Shown here: piece by piece, positions 32,713 to 41,236 of the stretch
Numbering within the stretch: the first letter of the stretch is position 1
Layout of the letters: every line of letters starts with the position of its first letter
NCBI RefSeq assembly: GCF_018613855.1
Contig: NZ_JAGGPK010000019.1
Location: 1 to 63,902 of the forward strand
Length of the DNA stretch: 63,902 nt
Reading direction: 5' to 3'
Source of the DNA: Arthrobacter sp. ISL-30
Lineage (GTDB): Bacteria > Actinomycetota > Actinomycetes > Actinomycetales > Micrococcaceae
The notes under the pieces: model-generated
Told to the model about the DNA's origin: nothing
Databases searched by the model: none
The model's input: only the letters and a program-made list of their open reading frames with translations
Program-made: the position numbers and the translations under genes

Positions 32713-34132
32713 GAACTTCCACCCGCGGTGTGGCATCGACGGCGGGAGCCGTCTCGGTGGTGACCGGTGCGTCGAGTGCAGGAGTGCCCTGGTCAGGAGC
32801 CGTCTCCTGACCAGGAGCGCTCTCCCGCTGAGGACCTGTCGCACGGGCGGCCGGGCCATAGGGGATGAAGACCGTGACGCGGAACTGCTCCCCGTCGTGC
32901 CCGGCGGTGAGCCAGCCGCCGGCAAGGTGGGCTCGCTCGCGCATGCCCGCAATTCCCCGCCCCAGCCGACGCTCCTCGAAGCCTGGTACTTGAGCGCCTG
33001 ATTTTTCATGAACGTCTGACGCCGGCACATTCGACGTCGGCACATCGGACGCCGCGTGGAGGGTCAGCCCTGGTCCGCTCCAGTCAAAGTGCAGTCTGAC
33101 GGCAGTACCGCGCCCGCCATGCTTGAGGGCATTCGTCAGGCACTCCTGCACAATCCGGAAGACGGCGAGTTGCTGTCCGTGCCCCAGTTCCACCAGATCA
33201 CCGGATTCGCTGTGCTGGATCTTCAAGTTTCCCTGCCGCATGCGTTCCACCAGCGGGCCAACATCACTGAGCCGGGGCTGGGGGGTGACCATTCCGTCGT
33301 CGCGCACTCCCTCGATGACCCGCTGCGCGTCAACGAGGGCGCTGCGTGCTGAACTGGCGATATTCTCCAAGGCCTTCAGGACCGCCGGAGGCTGATCCTT
33401 GCTGAGGTAGCGTGTGCCGTCTGCCTGCGCTGCGATGACCGCCAGTGAATGGGCGAGTACGTCGTGCAGGTCCCGGGCGATCCTGGTGCGTTCCTGCTCC
33501 ACGATCAGTTCCACCTCCGTTTCCTTCAGGCTGGCCTGGGCAAGGTTTCGGGCCCGGAAAAGGCTGCCTCTCTCCTCATACAAAGCCAGGGCGGCGCCCA
33601 CCGCCGCACAGCCGGCGGCTATCAGCAGCAGCAGGGCGAAGAGCTGCCACCAAAGCTGCTGAAGAGCCCAACGGTCGCCCCCGTATATCGGCATGAACCA
33701 ACCGAAACCCCAGCCATAACGCCACGAAATCATCATGAAGGCCATCACGCCGGCGAAGAGGAAATTCGTGCCGACGGCGATGAAGCGCATCCGACGCTTT
33801 GACCTCCACAGAATGAAACCGAAGGCAATGAACGTACCGATATAGATGGCCCAGTGATTCGATTCCATGGCTGGAAACACATAGAGCAACTGTCCGCCGA
33901 GGAACAAGCCGCTGACTGCGAGGGAAACGGCAGGCCGCCATGCCGATACGGCAATGGCAACAGTGGTGAAGAACAGGGCGGGAGTTCCCGACCAGGTGGG
34001 GAACCCTGGCCACGGTCCCATCCTTCCCGCCTCGGCCACGCACCAGAGGACGAAGAAAATTACGGCCGCCACCGGGGCGCCCCATTGCCGTACGAATTTC
34101 AGAATCGGTTCCATGCCAGTCACCATAAGCAC
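32705..34132 (-). CDS. sensor histidine kinase, HisKA_3/NarL-partner type (475 aa)
   Basis: Membrane sensor with about six hydrophobic helices in residues 15-195, a dimerisation helix with the phospho-accepting His in RIARDLHDVLAHSLAVIAAQ, and a HATPase domain (N box FRIVQECLTNALKHG, G box GRGIAGMRERAHLAGGW). The C-terminus adds a Pro/Ala/Thr-rich tail of about 45 residues. There is no large extracellular sensor domain, so it may sense the membrane itself, like DesK/LiaS relatives. The start is uncertain (ATG at 34132 or 34114). The eight-base overlap with the response regulator shows they are coupled. Confidence 0.9.
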   Translation of the reverse strand: MLMVTGMEPILKFVRQWGAPVAAVIFFVLWCVAEAGRMGPWPGFPTWSGTPALFFTTVAIAVSAWRPAVSLAVSGLFLGGQLLYVFPAMESNHWAIYIGTFIAFGFILWRSKRRMRFIAVGTNFLFAGVMAFMMISWRYGWGFGWFMPIYGGDRWALQQLWWQLFALLLLIAAGCAAVGAALALYEERGSLFRARNLAQASLKETEVELIVEQERTRIARDLHDVLAHSLAVIAAQADGTRYLSKDQPPAVLKALENIASSARSALVDAQRVIEGVRDDGMVTPQPRLSDVGPLVERMRQGNLKIQHSESGDLVELGHGQQLAVFRIVQECLTNALKHGGRGTAVRLHFDWSGPGLTLHAASDVPTSNVPASDVHEKSGAQVPGFEERRLGRGIAGMRERAHLAGGWLTAGHDGEQFRVTVFIPYGPAARATGPQRESAPGQETAPDQGTPALDAPVTTETAPAVDATPRVEVHG

Positions 34133-34215
34133 GGGACAGCCGCGGAATTGCCCGATTCGCGGGTTCGAGGGCCGATCTCCACCTCGGAGCCAGAAGATTC
34201 ATCCCTTCGGGCTGC

Positions 34216-34719
34216 CTAGCCCGTCGCCACATTCACCCAGACGCCGATAACCCATGTGCTTGCTGCGAGGCAGGCCAGGCCAAACTCCACCAAGATTCCC
34301 AGCCCGGTCGCCTTCAGGGCAGCAATGCTCGTACGCACCGCCACAGGGAAGTTCCTGGTGCGCTGGACTTCACTGAGCAGAAGCCCGACGGCGAAACCCA
34401 CCACTAGCCCTACCACCGGGATGACGAACATCCCAACAACGCCCACCACGAGGCCTATACCGACAGAGCGGTTGGGGATCCGATGTTCCCTAAGCTTCCG
34501 GCCAGTCAGGACGGCACTCGCCGCCATACCCACCAGCACAAAGACCAGGCCGATGCCGAAGACCACCCAGCCGGTTGCCCCTGCTCTGCCCCAGATGGCC
34601 CATGCCAGGAGGCTCAGGGCGATCAGGAAGCCTCCCGGCAGGACGGGAATGACGGTTCCCGCAACACCAACAAGGATGGCCAGGCCGCACAGGACAGTCA
34701 CCAGGATCTCGACGTTCAT
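34216..34719 (-). CDS. DUF456-family membrane protein (167 aa)
   Basis: Small membrane protein with four or five Gly-rich helices (VTVLCGLAILVGVAGTVIPV, LPGGFLIALSLLAWAIWG, VGVVGMFVIPVVGLVVGFAV), the DUF456 pattern. ATG at 34719 is chosen because the family begins MNVEIL; the frame upstream to 34788 lies in the terminator region. It could share a transcript with the kinase gene 84 bases downstream. Function unknown. Confidence 0.85.
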   Translation of the reverse strand: MNVEILVTVLCGLAILVGVAGTVIPVLPGGFLIALSLLAWAIWGRAGATGWVVFGIGLVFVLVGMAASAVLTGRKLREHRIPNRSVGIGLVVGVVGMFVIPVVGLVVGFAVGLLLSEVQRTRNFPVAVRTSIAALKATGLGILVEFGLACLAASTWVIGVWVNVATG

Positions 34720-34760
34720 GGGCCCCAGTCTAGGGTGCCGAGAAAATGTTCCCGGGGGAT

Positions 34761-34805
34761 AAAAAACGACGCCGACCCTCCCCAGCACGGGAGGACCGAC
34801 GTCGT
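34761..34805 (-). terminator. rho-independent terminator of the malic enzyme gene
   Basis: Read on the minus strand, ACGACGTCGGTCCTCCC (34805-34789) pairs with GGGAGGGTCGGCGTCGT (34782-34766) with two mismatches or bulges and is followed by TTTTTT. It lies 32 bases behind the malic enzyme stop. Confidence 0.85.
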
Positions 34806-34836
34806 TGGCTTTGTGGTACGTCTACTCGGCGGCTGG

Positions 34837-36030
34837 CTACTCGGCGACGGCGGCCGCAACGGCGGCGGTCACGGCCGGAGCAACGCGCGGATCCAGCGGG
34901 CTCGGGACGATGTACTCCGCCGAGAGGCCTTCTTCCGCAAGCTCCGCAATGGCATTGGCTGCAGCGAGCTTCATAGCCGGCGTGATCCGGCGGGCACCGG
35001 CGTCCAGTGCTCCCCGGAAGATCCCGGGGAAGGCCAGGACGTTATTGATCTGGTTCGGGAAGTCGCTGCGGCCGGTGGCAACCACAGCTGCATACTTGGC
35101 GGCAACATCCGGCAGGACTTCGGGATCCGGGTTGGACAGCGCAAACACAATCGAGCTGTGGTTCATCAGCTTCAGGTGCTCCTCGGCCAACTTGGAGGAG
35201 GAGACGCCGATGAAGACGTCGGCACCCAGGAGGGCCTCGGCCGGTCCGCCGGTAACGCCGCGCGGGTTGGTCCGCTGTGCAATGCGCGCCTTGACGCTGC
35301 CGGAATCGGCCACGAGGTCGGTGCGCTCCGCGTTGATCACTCCGCGGGAGTCGAGGATAACGACGTCGGTGACTCCGGCAGTCAGCAGGATCTCGGAGAC
35401 TGCGATGCCAGCCGCTCCGGCACCGGAAACAACAACACGCAGGTCCGCGAGCTGCCGGCCCGTCACCTTTGCGGCGTTAGTCAGGGCTGCGAGGGCGACG
35501 ACGGCGGTACCGTGCTGGTCATCGTGCATGACCGGGCAGTCAAGTGCCTCGATGAGGCGTTCCTCGAGTTCGAAGCAGCGGGGAGCTGCGATGTCCTCAA
35601 GGTTGACGGCGCCGAAGCTTGGGCGGAGCCGGACGAGGGTTTCGATGATCTCGTCTACATCGGTGGTGTCCAGTACCAGTGGAATGGAGTCGAGGTCGCC
35701 GAAAGCCTTGAACAGCGCGGACTTGCCTTCCATGACAGGCAGGGAGGCACTGGCTCCAATGTTGCCCAGGCCAAGGACGGCCGTGCCGTCGCTGACCACG
35801 GCCACCAGTCGCTGGGCCCAGGTGTGGGTCCGGGCAAGTTCCGGGTTGGCGTGGATGGCCCGGCTGACCTGGGCCACGCCCGGGGTGTAGGCGATGGAAA
35901 GGTCCCGCTTGTTATCCAGCGGAACAGTGCTGGAAATCGAGAGCTTTCCGCCCTCGTGTGCTGCGAAGATCTCCTCTTCGCTCAAATCCGCGGCGGAATC
36001 AATGTCAGGTGTGATGATCTCAATGGACAA
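34837..36030 (-). CDS. NAD(P)-dependent malic enzyme, short bacterial type (397 aa)
   Basis: Oxidatively decarboxylates L-malate to pyruvate. SIAYTPGVAQVSRAI carries the conserved Tyr region. VSDGTAVLGLGNIG, PVMHDDQHGTAVV (metal-binding Asp pair) and the Rossmann loop VVVSGAGAAGIAVSEIL are intact, as is SDFPNQINNVLAFPGIFRGAL (in pieces). Length fits the short form without a phosphotransacetylase domain. The cofactor (NAD or NADP) cannot be decided by eye. A CRP-like 16 bp palindrome lies 212 bases upstream. Product label in relatives: malate dehydrogenase (oxaloacetate-decarboxylating). Confidence 0.93.
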   Translation of the reverse strand: MSIEIITPDIDSAADLSEEEIFAAHEGGKLSISSTVPLDNKRDLSIAYTPGVAQVSRAIHANPELARTHTWAQRLVAVVSDGTAVLGLGNIGASASLPVMEGKSALFKAFGDLDSIPLVLDTTDVDEIIETLVRLRPSFGAVNLEDIAAPRCFELEERLIEALDCPVMHDDQHGTAVVALAALTNAAKVTGRQLADLRVVVSGAGAAGIAVSEILLTAGVTDVVILDSRGVINAERTDLVADSGSVKARIAQRTNPRGVTGGPAEALLGADVFIGVSSSKLAEEHLKLMNHSSIVFALSNPDPEVLPDVAAKYAAVVATGRSDFPNQINNVLAFPGIFRGALDAGARRITPAMKLAAANAIAELAEEGLSAEYIVPSPLDPRVAPAVTAAVAAAVAE

Positions 36031-36241
36031 CGTTGTCTCCTCAGGCTAGCCGTGGACCCACGGCACAATGGGGCAGTCGAGGATTCTCAAGGGGACCAAG
36101 GGTGGTTGGTCCGGCAGTGTGAGGCACCTCTGTATCTCTGGCTGCTAGCCGCGGCGGTGTTGCAATCGTAGGCGCCAGCGGAGGGCTGCTTTTGCCATTT
36201 AGTGCCTTGATGCACCGGTGAAACGCTTCATGCGCGCCTTT

Positions 36242-36257
36242 AGTGACGTACATCACT
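36242..36257. promoter_or_regulatory. CRP/GlxR-like palindrome between the malic enzyme and TetR genes
   Basis: AGTGACGTACATCACT matches the TGTGA-N6-TCACA plan of CRP-family sites at eight of ten fixed positions and is a near-perfect palindrome. It lies in the 287-base gap 36031-36317, next to the AT-rich sequence AAAATAAGATTTAAAC, which may be the malic enzyme promoter. I see no gene in the gap. Confidence 0.4.
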
Positions 36258-36317
36258 TAGAAAATAAGATTTAAACCTTCCAGAGGACTAGGCCAGTTAC
36301 GCACTTGCGTCGTGACC

Positions 36318-36923
36318 CTACGCCTTCGATAGGAGTCCACAGGCCTTTTTGAGGTCTTCCTCGGCCTCAAAGAGGGACAGACGCCGGTTGCGCACTGACT
36401 GGACCAGACCAGTGATCAGGTGGAGCAGGACGCGGGGTTTAACGCCTTCTCCCGCAGCCTTGGCTACCGCTTTCTCCGCCAACGAATCAATCTCCCTCAT
36501 CAACTGTGTGGAATCCTCGTCCCGGCCATAAGGAGTGCGAACCAGGGACTGCTCGACCGCGGGCTGCATGACTCGCATATGGAAGATCTCCATCGCCACG
36601 CCGGTCAAGGCATGAGCGCGTACCCTGGCACTGCCGGGCCAGATCCCCACCTCAAGCTCCCTCAACTGCTCCCGGTGCAGCGCCAGCATGAGATGAGTGG
36701 TGGACGGGAAATATCGATAGAGAGTGCCCAAGGGAATATCGGCTTTGGCAGCGACATCGGCAAGGCTCAAGGTATCCAGGTGCCGCTGTGCAAAGCCTGC
36801 CGCCGTCTTGAGGATGCGCGTGTAGCGCAGCTTCTGCCGCGGTGAAGTGGGGGCAGCGGCCATATGGGGCAGCCCACTGGCAAGATTGAGGGAATAGGGT
36901 TCCAAGGAATACGGTTCGGACAT
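36318..36923 (-). CDS. TetR-family transcriptional regulator (201 aa)
   Basis: N-terminal TetR helix-turn-helix at about residues 30-80 (HLDTLSLADVAAKADIPLGT, LYRYFPSTTHLMLALHREQ), resembling the KstR subgroup, followed by a helical ligand domain with a hydrophobic pocket. No adjacent divergent gene shows its target. It lies between the malic enzyme and an MFS transporter, all on the minus strand. The first 20 residues repeat EPYSLEPYSLN, an unusual extension; Met21 (HMAAAPTS) is an alternative start. Confidence 0.88.
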   Translation of the reverse strand: MSEPYSLEPYSLNLASGLPHMAAAPTSPRQKLRYTRILKTAAGFAQRHLDTLSLADVAAKADIPLGTLYRYFPSTTHLMLALHREQLRELEVGIWPGSARVRAHALTGVAMEIFHMRVMQPAVEQSLVRTPYGRDEDSTQLMREIDSLAEKAVAKAAGEGVKPRVLLHLITGLVQSVRNRRLSLFEAEEDLKKACGLLSKA

Positions 36924-37081
36924 TTCCGGCGTTCTGTTGCGTAGGCGTACAGGGAAGCGCTGGCCGTGGTCCCCATTGTTTCCGACCAGCCGAACGAGTC
37001 AATGATACGGCAGGCTCATGTCAGTACCCTGTGAAGCCCAGGAGCACCTGGGAGGCCGGTGAGGGGGCAGAGCCTCAGCCC

Positions 37082-38386
37082 TCAATCGACGCCCTTGATC
37101 TTCACGACGAAAACCGCGCCGAGTAGTCCGATGACGGCCGCTGCCACGTAGAGGGAGATGTAGCCGCCCCACAAAGTCACGAATGGATAGGCGATGACGG
37201 GTGCTATGACCTGCGGCAGCGAGTTGGCGACATTGATGACGCCAAGATCGCGGCCGCGATCTAGGGCCGTGGGAAGCACCTGGGTAATCAGCGCGAAGTC
37301 CACCGCAAGATAGGCCCCGAATCCAATGCCCAGGACGGCCGCGCCGATGAGCGCACCCGTCCAGGTAGGAGCGAATCCGAGGATCAGGGACGCGACGGCG
37401 ATGATCACCGAGGAGGCAATGACCAGCGGCTTTCGCTTGCCCATGCGATCACTGAGTGAGCCACCCAAAACGCTGGTCACGATCACCATCACGGCATACA
37501 GGCCGGTAAGGATCAGCACCCCGAACTCCGGCTCGATCCCCTGTGTGGTCTGGAGCTGGACTGCATCCCGGAGGAAGAACAGCAGGTACAGGGTGACCAT
37601 ATGGTTGCCGATGTTCACCAGGAGCCGCGTCAGCCATGCCCACGCGAAGTCCGGGTAACGGCGCGGAGACACCCAGAACCCGCGTGCGAACCGGCCAAGA
37701 CTGAAGGGCGGCCGTGCTGACGGCGGCAAGGGTTCGTCGTCGTTCTTGAAGAGATAAAGGACAACTCCTGCGATCAGTGCAGCTGCGCAGATCAGGTAAC
37801 CAAGGGCGAAGTTCCCCGCCACAACCGCGGCAATTACCGCGCCGACCAGGATGCCAATAGTTTGGCCCATGGCGGCGAGGCCTCCAACCGTGCCGCGCTG
37901 CACCACCGGCACGCGGTCTGGGATGGCCGCCGTGATGGCTGCGTACGCTCCATTGCACCCTGCTTGGACAAGGCACCAAAGGACTGTCATTACCGCCACA
38001 TTCGGAGCACCCGCAAGCGCCACAAGCGCCACGGCACCGAGGAGGGCGCCAATGAGCACCCACGGCACGCGTCGGCCGAAGCGGCTGGTGGTGCGGTCGC
38101 TGAAGGCCCCAAAGAGCGGGTTGGCCACGAGCGACACTGCGGCACCGGCTCCCGTGACGAGGGCCAGGATGGCCTCCTTCTGCCCTTCGTCAAAGTGGAT
38201 GGCCTGCTGCCCGAGGAGGACCTGGATGGGCCCGAAGAAGGCGGCATTGATGCCGAGGTTTACCAAGACGACGCCAGTGATCCACAGCGTCCGGGCACGG
38301 TCCACCGGTTCGGCGAGCGCCGCCGTCGTTCCCCGGTGTGTGACCATGGGATCCGGGACTCCACCCGGAAGGTCGGACAGGCTCAT
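37082..38386 (-). CDS. MFS transporter, 12 helices (434 aa)
   Basis: Major facilitator with about 12 membrane helices. The loop between helices 2 and 3 is NPLFGAFSDRTTSRFGRRVP, which resembles the glycoside-pentoside-hexuronide and sugar-efflux groups. GGSLSDRMGKRKP is the matching loop of the second half. ATG at 38386 follows AAGGGGGAA. Substrate not identifiable. It is divergent from rraA. Confidence 0.87.
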   Translation of the reverse strand: MSLSDLPGGVPDPMVTHRGTTAALAEPVDRARTLWITGVVLVNLGINAAFFGPIQVLLGQQAIHFDEGQKEAILALVTGAGAAVSLVANPLFGAFSDRTTSRFGRRVPWVLIGALLGAVALVALAGAPNVAVMTVLWCLVQAGCNGAYAAITAAIPDRVPVVQRGTVGGLAAMGQTIGILVGAVIAAVVAGNFALGYLICAAALIAGVVLYLFKNDDEPLPPSARPPFSLGRFARGFWVSPRRYPDFAWAWLTRLLVNIGNHMVTLYLLFFLRDAVQLQTTQGIEPEFGVLILTGLYAVMVIVTSVLGGSLSDRMGKRKPLVIASSVIIAVASLILGFAPTWTGALIGAAVLGIGFGAYLAVDFALITQVLPTALDRGRDLGVINVANSLPQVIAPVIAYPFVTLWGGYISLYVAAAVIGLLGAVFVVKIKGVD

Positions 38387-38581
38387 GACGCGTTCCCCCT
38401 TTGGATCCCGGAACCGGACCCTTCCCAATTCAGCCTATCGCGGGGTCCGTCCATCAGAGCGAGAGAAACTTCTGTATGTGGATAAGCGGGGGCAGGAGCG
38501 AGTAGCTGGGGAGCCGTAGTGCCGGCAGCAGGTTATCGTGGCAGCACACAGTACTGGGCAGCAGGGTAAAGGAGCGGGACT

Positions 38582-39055
38582 ATGACCGAGCAGATCAATA
38601 CAGCCGATCTCTACGACGAGCGCGGCGAGGAACTGGAATCCGTCGCTGTACAGTTCAATGACCTGGGTGGGAACAGCCACTTCAGCGGCCCTGTCCGGAC
38701 GGTCAAGTGCCTTGAGGACAACGCCCTCGTGAAGACGGTCCTTGGCACCCCCGGTAAAGGTGCCGTGTTGGTAGTGGACGGCGAGGGATCCTTGCGCACA
38801 GCTTTGATGGGGGACATGATCGCCGAAAGCGCCGTGCAGAACGGCTGGGCCGGCGTCGTCATCAATGGGGCAGTCAGGGACAGGGTGGCACTGAGCGGAC
38901 TGCCGCTTGGAGTGAAGGCATTGGGCAGCAATCCCAGGAAGAGCGGCAAGACCGGCAGCGGAGAAGTGGACGTGGATGTAGAGATCGACGGCGTGCGAAT
39001 CCGGCCGGGAGCCATGATTTACTGCGACCCGGACGGCGTCCTGGTAGAACGCTAG
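38582..39055 (+). CDS. rraA: RraA-family protein (157 aa)
   Basis: Annotated across bacteria either as RraA, which binds and inhibits RNase E, or as 4-hydroxy-4-methyl-2-oxoglutarate/oxaloacetate aldolase. LVVDGEGSLRTALMGDMIAE, GVVINGAVRDRVAL (with the catalytic-type Arg-Asp) and PGAMIYCDPDGVLV match both. The Arg-Asp in VRDR suggests an aldolase-type metal site. ATG at 38582 follows AAAGGAGCGGG. The true role cannot be chosen from sequence alone. Length is normal. Confidence 0.88.
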   Translation: MTEQINTADLYDERGEELESVAVQFNDLGGNSHFSGPVRTVKCLEDNALVKTVLGTPGKGAVLVVDGEGSLRTALMGDMIAESAVQNGWAGVVINGAVRDRVALSGLPLGVKALGSNPRKSGKTGSGEVDVDVEIDGVRIRPGAMIYCDPDGVLVER

Positions 39056-39107
39056 GAGTTTCCTACAGAAAGAACTTTCGCGCTTGGGGAATAGGGGATC
39101 GCGTAGG

Positions 39108-39128
39108 ATAGTTACTGAAAGCAACTAT
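39108..39128. promoter_or_regulatory. MarR-type operator palindrome upstream of the drug-exporter gene
   Basis: ATAGTTACT and AGCAACTAT are inverted (8 of 9) around GAA, ending 35 bases before the ATG at 39164. This spacing and symmetry is typical for a MarR-family repressor. No marR gene is adjacent, so the repressor must lie elsewhere. A second perfect palindrome, GAAAGAACTTTC, is at about 39068-39079. Confidence 0.55.
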
Positions 39129-39163
39129 CACGCTTGATCCCCTTTTTCTTCCTTGGAGCCGCA

Positions 39164-40819
39164 ATGTCCAAAACCACCCCCGTACGGGCACCCGGCGAAC
39201 CCCTCACCCACCGGCAAACCTTGACCGTCATGGTCGGCCTCATGCTGGGCATGTTCCTGTCCTCGCTGGACCAGACCATCGTGTCCACGTCCATTTACAC
39301 CATCGCCAACGACCTCGACGGCCTGTCGCTCCAGGCTTGGGCAACCACTGCCTACCTCATTACGTCCACCGTGAGCACGCCGCTATACGGCAAGCTCAGC
39401 GACATCTTCGGCCGCCGTCCGCTGTACCTCGCGGCGATCGTGATCTTCCTGGCGGGCTCCCTGTACGCGGGTTCCGTGCATTCCATGACCGAGCTCGCCC
39501 TGGCCCGCGGAGTCCAGGGCCTGGGAGCAGGTGGCCTCCTGGCACTGGCGCTGACCATCATCGGTGACATTGTGGCACTGAAGGACCGGGCGAAATACCA
39601 GGGCTACTTCATGTCCGTCTTCGGCATTTCCTCCGTTCTGGGACCCGTGGTTGGCGGCGCGTTCGCCGGCTCGGCCAACATCCTGGGGTTCGACGGCTGG
39701 CGCTGGGTGTTCTTCATCAACCTGCCCATCGGCCTGGCCGCACTGGCCGTGGTGTTCGTGTACCTCCACCTCCCCGCCCGGCACGTGAAACAGAAGATCG
39801 ACTACTGGGGAGCCGCGGCGATCACCCTCGCGATCGTGCCGCTGCTGCTGGTCGCCGAACAGGGCCGCCTCTGGGGCTGGACCTCCGGAAGTGCGTGGCT
39901 TTGCTACGGGCTCGGGGTGATCGGCATTGTGGCCTTCCTGCTGGCAGAGAAGCGCGCAGGCGACTACGCTCTCATTCCCCTCCGGCTGTTCCGCAACGCC
40001 ACTTTCGGACTCTCCTCGTTGCTGAACTTCATCATCGGCATCGGCATGTTCGGGGCCATCGCAATGCTGCCCATGTACCTGCAGCTGGTCAAGGGACTCA
40101 CTCCCACCGAGGCCGGCCTCATGATGATCACGTTTACCGTGGGCATTCTGACCGGTTCCATTACTGCCGGCCGCACCATCTCGGCGTCGGGCGTTTACCG
40201 CATCTTCCCCATCCTCGGCACCGCGATCCTGACGGCGGCCGCCGTCGTCATGGGCTTCACCCTGGGCGTGGACACCGGGCTCTGGGTGCCGGGCGCGATC
40301 ACAGTGTTCTTCGGCCTGGGCCTGGGCTTCTGCATGCAGCCTCTCACCCTGGCCATGCAGGTGTCCGTCCCGCAGAAGGACATGGGCGTTGGCACGTCCT
40401 CGGCTGCTTTCTTCCGCTCTATGGGCGGCGCGGTAGGCACGGCTGTCTTTATTTCCATGCTGTTCAGCATGGCGGCCGACCGGATTGGCGAAGGCATGAA
40501 GAAGGCGATGGGTAACGCGGACTACCTGGCCGTCATGGGAGATCCGGCTGTCGCCGCCGATCCCGCAAACGCCAAGCTCTTCGACTTCTTCAGGAACGGC
40601 GCCACGAACGACTCCCTCAACGACACTAGCTGGCTGCACCAGGCCAACAGCACCCTGACGCGGCCCATCACGGAGGGTTTCGCCCAGTCAATCGACGCCG
40701 TAATGCTCACCGCTGCCGTGCTGACCGGCGTCGCGTTCCTGATCAGCTTTGCGTTGCCCAGGAAGAAGCTTACGGATCCCGTCGCCGCTGCCCCCAAGGA
40801 GACGGTGGCCGCCCACTAG
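39164..40819 (+). CDS. drug:H+ antiporter, DHA2/EmrB-type 14-helix MFS exporter (551 aa)
   Basis: Fourteen-helix efflux pump of the DHA2 group. LMLGMFLSSLDQTIVSTSIY carries the LDxTIVN-like motif, LYGKLSDIFGRRPLYL is motif A, and LARGVQGLGAGGLLALALT and GPVVGGAFAG (motif C) are present. ATG at 39164 follows TTGGAG; a TTG at 39134 is an unlikely alternative. A MarR-type palindrome directly upstream suggests repression relieved by its substrates. Substrate unknown, probably hydrophobic toxic compounds. Confidence 0.92.
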   Translation: MSKTTPVRAPGEPLTHRQTLTVMVGLMLGMFLSSLDQTIVSTSIYTIANDLDGLSLQAWATTAYLITSTVSTPLYGKLSDIFGRRPLYLAAIVIFLAGSLYAGSVHSMTELALARGVQGLGAGGLLALALTIIGDIVALKDRAKYQGYFMSVFGISSVLGPVVGGAFAGSANILGFDGWRWVFFINLPIGLAALAVVFVYLHLPARHVKQKIDYWGAAAITLAIVPLLLVAEQGRLWGWTSGSAWLCYGLGVIGIVAFLLAEKRAGDYALIPLRLFRNATFGLSSLLNFIIGIGMFGAIAMLPMYLQLVKGLTPTEAGLMMITFTVGILTGSITAGRTISASGVYRIFPILGTAILTAAAVVMGFTLGVDTGLWVPGAITVFFGLGLGFCMQPLTLAMQVSVPQKDMGVGTSSAAFFRSMGGAVGTAVFISMLFSMAADRIGEGMKKAMGNADYLAVMGDPAVAADPANAKLFDFFRNGATNDSLNDTSWLHQANSTLTRPITEGFAQSIDAVMLTAAVLTGVAFLISFALPRKKLTDPVAAAPKETVAAH

Positions 40820-40840
40820 GTTCCGAGCAGGATAAGCGTC

Positions 40841-40871
40841 ACGGCAGGCAGTCTCCCAGGCTGCCTGCCGT
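40841..40871. terminator. hairpin after the drug-exporter gene
   Basis: ACGGCAGGCAG (40841-40851) and CTGCCTGCCGT (40861-40871) form a perfect 11 bp stem. The remaining 40872-41236 gap shows no gene I can support. It presumably contains the promoter of the sugar porter (TGTGAATGCATGTCATGG near 41088 is a weak CRP-like half-site). Confidence 0.7.
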
Positions 40872-41236
40872 AGCTTTCCCCGTCCGTAGGAGCTTCATTT
40901 CGCCGCTTCCCGCAAAGAATTGCGCAGCCGGGACTGCTCTCAAAGCGTCAACTCTTGAACGCAAGTTGGAACGTCCCGAGGCAGCATGTTTCTGCAGGTC
41001 AGCCCGTGCTTTTGGTCATCCACCCTGCTGTTTCGCTCCTACAAGCCCCAGCCCGACGCAGAGAGCTGCGGAAACTGCGTTAATGCTGTGAATGCATGTC
41101 ATGGTTCCTGTTAACTGGAAGTTCGCACAGGTGACGTGCCACACTGTTTACCGCGAGTGCACCGGCGCCCCTGTCGGTTCCGCAGCCGACGACGTCCGCA
41201 TCGCACAAACCCACCCAATTTCCGCAAGGGAGACCC

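Noticed and set aside
36041..36256. A 71-codon minus-strand frame upstream of the malic enzyme
   Set aside because: No ribosome site, no family features, and it spans the probable promoter and CRP-like site.
39383..40639. A 418-codon minus-strand frame inside the drug-exporter gene
   Set aside because: It is a mirror frame made of Gly/Asp/His/Glu/Arg-rich low complexity, caused by GC bias opposite an evident 14-helix transporter.
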